Assembly (NCBI GenBank): GCA_009781325.1
Contig: WQYJ01000100.1
Span: 1 to 7,193, forward strand
Direction: 5' to 3'
DNA from: Propionibacteriaceae bacterium
GTDB lineage: Bacteria; Actinomycetota; Actinomycetes; Propionibacteriales; Propionibacteriaceae
DNA length: 7,193 nucleotides
The translations under genes and the position numbers were made by a program. Below are positions 5,296 through 7,193 of the stretch, one piece after another. The notes beneath the pieces were generated by a model, which was given only the letters and a program-made list of their open reading frames with translations, had not been told where the DNA came from and ran no database searches. How positions within the stretch are numbered: the first letter of the stretch is position 1; each line of letters begins with the position of its first letter.

Positions 5296-7193
5296 CTATT
5301 CGACGCGGAAGGAATCGAGCATCGACTGAATCTCGGCAGCTAACTGCTCGTCATACTCAGTCATGGCAGCGAAGACCGCAATTTCATACACCGAAGGAGA
5401 GTCATCGATGATGATCATCAGACCCCAGTTAAGCGCCGTCGTAAACTCATACTTCCACGCATCAAACCCGCCTATTTGGATAGGAGTCAACTCGGAGATG
5501 TACGTCAGATCATCATCAAGGAAGCGCGAGGGGTGGCAACTCTCTGCATATTCTTCTATTGAGCCGGGGTAGTCGAAATCACGGATGGCATGGAAGGCGA
5601 ACCTGGTATGACCCTTTTCGTACACCGAGTCGGAACTCGTTTCGTCCTCGATCCATCCTGGTGCCGGTGTGATCGTGGGCTCACCGGAGTAGGATGAATC
5701 GTTTCCTTGGAGGTCCCCTGCTTTCTTCACCACAGTGATGGTGTAGCCAAGCTCGTCGTAGTCGATAGACACGGTGATTGTCTTGCCCGGCTCAACCGAA
5801 TACCGCTCTAGCATGCCAAACCCTGTGGCCCAGAAGAAGTCGATGTCAGAGACAGCATCGAAGCCGTCATTATTCACCAGATACCCCGCGTACTTCAGCA
5901 TATCCTGAGCTTGATCAACCAGCGGTTCGTTATATGTGAGGATCTTCGTGACGATTCCGTCTTCAGAGGACGTGATACCAGCCATGGTGCGATCTTCACC
6001 GAGGACGAATTTCACTGACGGGATACGGTCATCACCGAGCTGATAGTAATCAGCCTTGGCTTCTGCGGTTGAAGCGAGGAATAGTGCAAGTCCGGCTCCG
6101 CCTGCCACGAGTACGAACGCAAGAACAGCGACACCGAGCTTCAGAGCCAGCGGTACTCCCTTGGGCTTGCGGGTTGATGGGGACTGGGCCCCCATGGGAT
6201 GACGTGTGGGATATACGCCGGGGTGCTCAGTAGCAGGATGATCGAATTCATGAGAGGCCGGAGGCAGCCCAGCAGAGCCCCAATCAGCAGACTTCTGTTG
6301 CTTGGGTTGCCGGAAGGAATCGATTGGCTCTGGTTCGTACTGGTGCAGCAATCGCTGCTCGAGTGGGGCAGGCTGCCAGGATTCTTTCTCCAGGGGAACA
6401 GGCTGCCATGGAACTGACTGCCAGGGGTTTGATTGCACTAGCGGCTGCTCTATTCGCGTGGGTTCCATGGAGAACTGCTGCCAGGTCGTTGACCCGACAG
6501 TGGCCGCAGCCATCGGCATCGATGGAATCGGAAATGGCGCCAAGGGAGTGATCGGCGGTGCTGGCTCTAGCTGCCTCTGCTCGAGGGCTGATGGTTCCAC
6601 CTGATAGGCAATCGTCGGGTGTTCTGCCGGATACTGCTGAACCAAAGACGGTTCAGCAGGGATCTGATCCAGAAGGAGCTCTCGTAATATGGTCTGCTCC
6701 AGTACGCTATCGTCCAGCGGCGGGGGTTCCGGCGCTGGGTGCTCTCGGGGCGGTTGATCGAGGATGAGTTGTTCCAGTGCTGTCTGCTCCAGCAGCGGCT
6801 GCTCTATCGTCTGTTGCTCATGAATGAGTTGCTCCAGTACGGACGGCTCCTGCGATGGGGCATCAACAGCCTGCTCTGGCGCTGCGGGCTGTGCGGGCGC
6901 TGCCGGCATTGGCACTGCTTGGAGTGCCTCCGGCGGAACGGGCGGTACAGACTCTGGCGGCATTGGCGGGACTGGGGGAGCCACCTGCGGTGCAACTGGC
7001 ATCGGCGGAGGTGGTAAGGCTGCCTCCAGAGTCGCTGGCATCGGCGGAGCTGGCATCGGAGGAACCGGTATGGTTGCCTCTAAGGTAACTGGAAACGCTG
7101 CTTCCAAGGTAACTGGCATCGGCGGGATTTGCTCAACCGGAGGCTGCGGGGGATACGCTGCTTGCATGGGCATCTGCGGCACTGCGGATGGAA
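5296..7193 (-). CDS. Array member 3: long repeat-rich cytoplasmic region, single membrane helix, two-part ectodomain; 5' end beyond window
   Basis: The frame is open to the right edge, so the GTG at 7182 need not be the start; residue numbers below count from it (628 residues). Residues 1-110 are Pro/Met/Ala-rich with repeated PPMP and TLEAA units. Residues 115-189 form degenerate pentapeptides of the type x-L-E-Q-x, and 252-276 have WQP repeats. A hydrophobic helix spans ~344-371 after RKPKG. The ectodomain is homologous to the two downstream proteins: KADYYQLGDDRIPSVKFVLG, TKILTY, VDQAQDMLKYAGYL, then GEPTITPAPGW and EIQSMLDSFRVE. It is more diverged: the GPEGFG-LGRNS segment is WATGFGMLERYS, and the linker between the two parts is only GDLQGNDSSYSGEP. 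An N-terminal zinc ribbon like its paralogues is expected outside the window but not seen. Function unknown. Confidence 0.8.
   Translation of the reverse strand, partial: PSAVPQMPMQAAYPPQPPVEQIPPMPVTLEAAFPVTLEATIPVPPMPAPPMPATLEAALPPPPMPVAPQVAPPVPPMPPESVPPVPPEALQAVPMPAAPAQPAAPEQAVDAPSQEPSVLEQLIHEQQTIEQPLLEQTALEQLILDQPPREHPAPEPPPLDDSVLEQTILRELLLDQIPAEPSLVQQYPAEHPTIAYQVEPSALEQRQLEPAPPITPLAPFPIPSMPMAAATVGSTTWQQFSMEPTRIEQPLVQSNPWQSVPWQPVPLEKESWQPAPLEQRLLHQYEPEPIDSFRQPKQQKSADWGSAGLPPASHEFDHPATEHPGVYPTRHPMGAQSPSTRKPKGVPLALKLGVAVLAFVLVAGGAGLALFLASTAEAKADYYQLGDDRIPSVKFVLGEDRTMAGITSSEDGIVTKILTYNEPLVDQAQDMLKYAGYLVNNDGFDAVSDIDFFWATGFGMLERYSVEPGKTITVSIDYDELGYTITVVKKAGDLQGNDSSYSGEPTITPAPGWIEDETSSDSVYEKGHTRFAFHAIRDFDYPGSIEEYAESCHPSRFLDDDLTYISELTPIQIGGFDAWKYEFTTALNWGLMIIIDDSPSVYEIAVFAAMTEYDEQLAAEIQSMLDSFRVE
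6355..6429 (-). repeat. WQP-type repeats in array member 3
   Basis: Encodes NPWQSVPWQPVPLEKESWQP and then APLEQ. Trp-Gln-(Pro/Ser) recurs three times within 25 residues, and CTGCCAGG/CTGCCATGG-like DNA recurs on the plus strand. It lies in the cytoplasmic region of array member 3. Confidence 0.55.
6616..6840 (-). repeat. Degenerate 15-bp (pentapeptide) tandem repeat in array member 3
   Basis: Fifteen consecutive pentads can be laid out: VLEQL, IHEQQ, TIEQP, LLEQT, ALEQL, ILDQP, PREHP, APEPP, PLDDS, VLEQT, ILREL, LLDQI, PAEPS, LVQQY, PAEHP. The third position is Glu or Asp in 13 of 15, and the fourth is often Gln. This is not the A(D/N)Lxx beta-helical pentapeptide family. The repeat is absent from the two paralogues. 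Confidence 0.65.
7015..7113 (-). repeat. PVTLEAA/PPMP repeats near the visible N-terminal part of array member 3
   Basis: VTLEAA, VTLEAT and ATLEAA occur at intervals with PPMP units between them. On the plus strand the DNA repeats AAGGTAACTGG and GGCATCGGCGG. The closeness of the nucleotide copies suggests recent local duplication. Confidence 0.6.

Noticed and set aside
6616..7113. Short repeats as a CRISPR array
   Set aside because: The repeats are 12-15 bp, in-frame, degenerate and without unique spacers; they encode low-complexity protein.

Overview
The window looks like chromosomal DNA from a moderately GC-rich actinobacterium, plausibly Actinomycetaceae or a relative (genus not determinable). 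The pointers are a short MutY with an actinobacterial-style C-terminus and no NUDIX-like domain, a NfeD/flotillin pair, and zinc-ribbon, proline-rich, single-pass membrane proteins. No RNA gene, insertion sequence, phage gene or CRISPR array was seen.

Layout. On the minus strand at the left edge lies a two-gene operon: a NfeD-like OB-fold membrane protein (883-1404), then a flotillin/SPFH gene (886 down to the left edge) joined by an ATGA overlap. The flotillin frame carries an in-frame TGA at codon 72 and is otherwise intact for 223 further codons. A 73-bp divergent intergenic region with a palindromic TACAATTGTA separates this operon from mutY on the plus strand (1478-2353). mutY overlaps tail-to-tail by 9 bp with the last member of an array of three related minus-strand genes, which fills the rest of the window.

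The array. Each gene encodes a long cytoplasmic low-complexity region, one membrane helix and a conserved two-part extracellular region. The two complete members (2345-3646 and 3735-5072) start with a CxxC-x10-CxxC zinc ribbon. The third (5296 to the right edge) is 5'-truncated by the window, has a much longer cytoplasmic region with degenerate pentapeptide repeats, and is the most diverged. Each of the two complete genes follows the same leader cassette, TGCACTGAA-N8-GGAGG-N6-ATG. A good sigma-A-type promoter (ATGACA-N17-GATAAT) in the 223-bp gap after the third gene probably drives the two complete ones.

How they may work together. NfeD and flotillin normally form a membrane-microdomain scaffold, though here the flotillin may be broken. 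The zinc-ribbon proteins have the general architecture of envelope-associated sensor or adaptor proteins, but no function can be assigned. MutY is DNA-repair housekeeping with no evident functional link to its neighbours.
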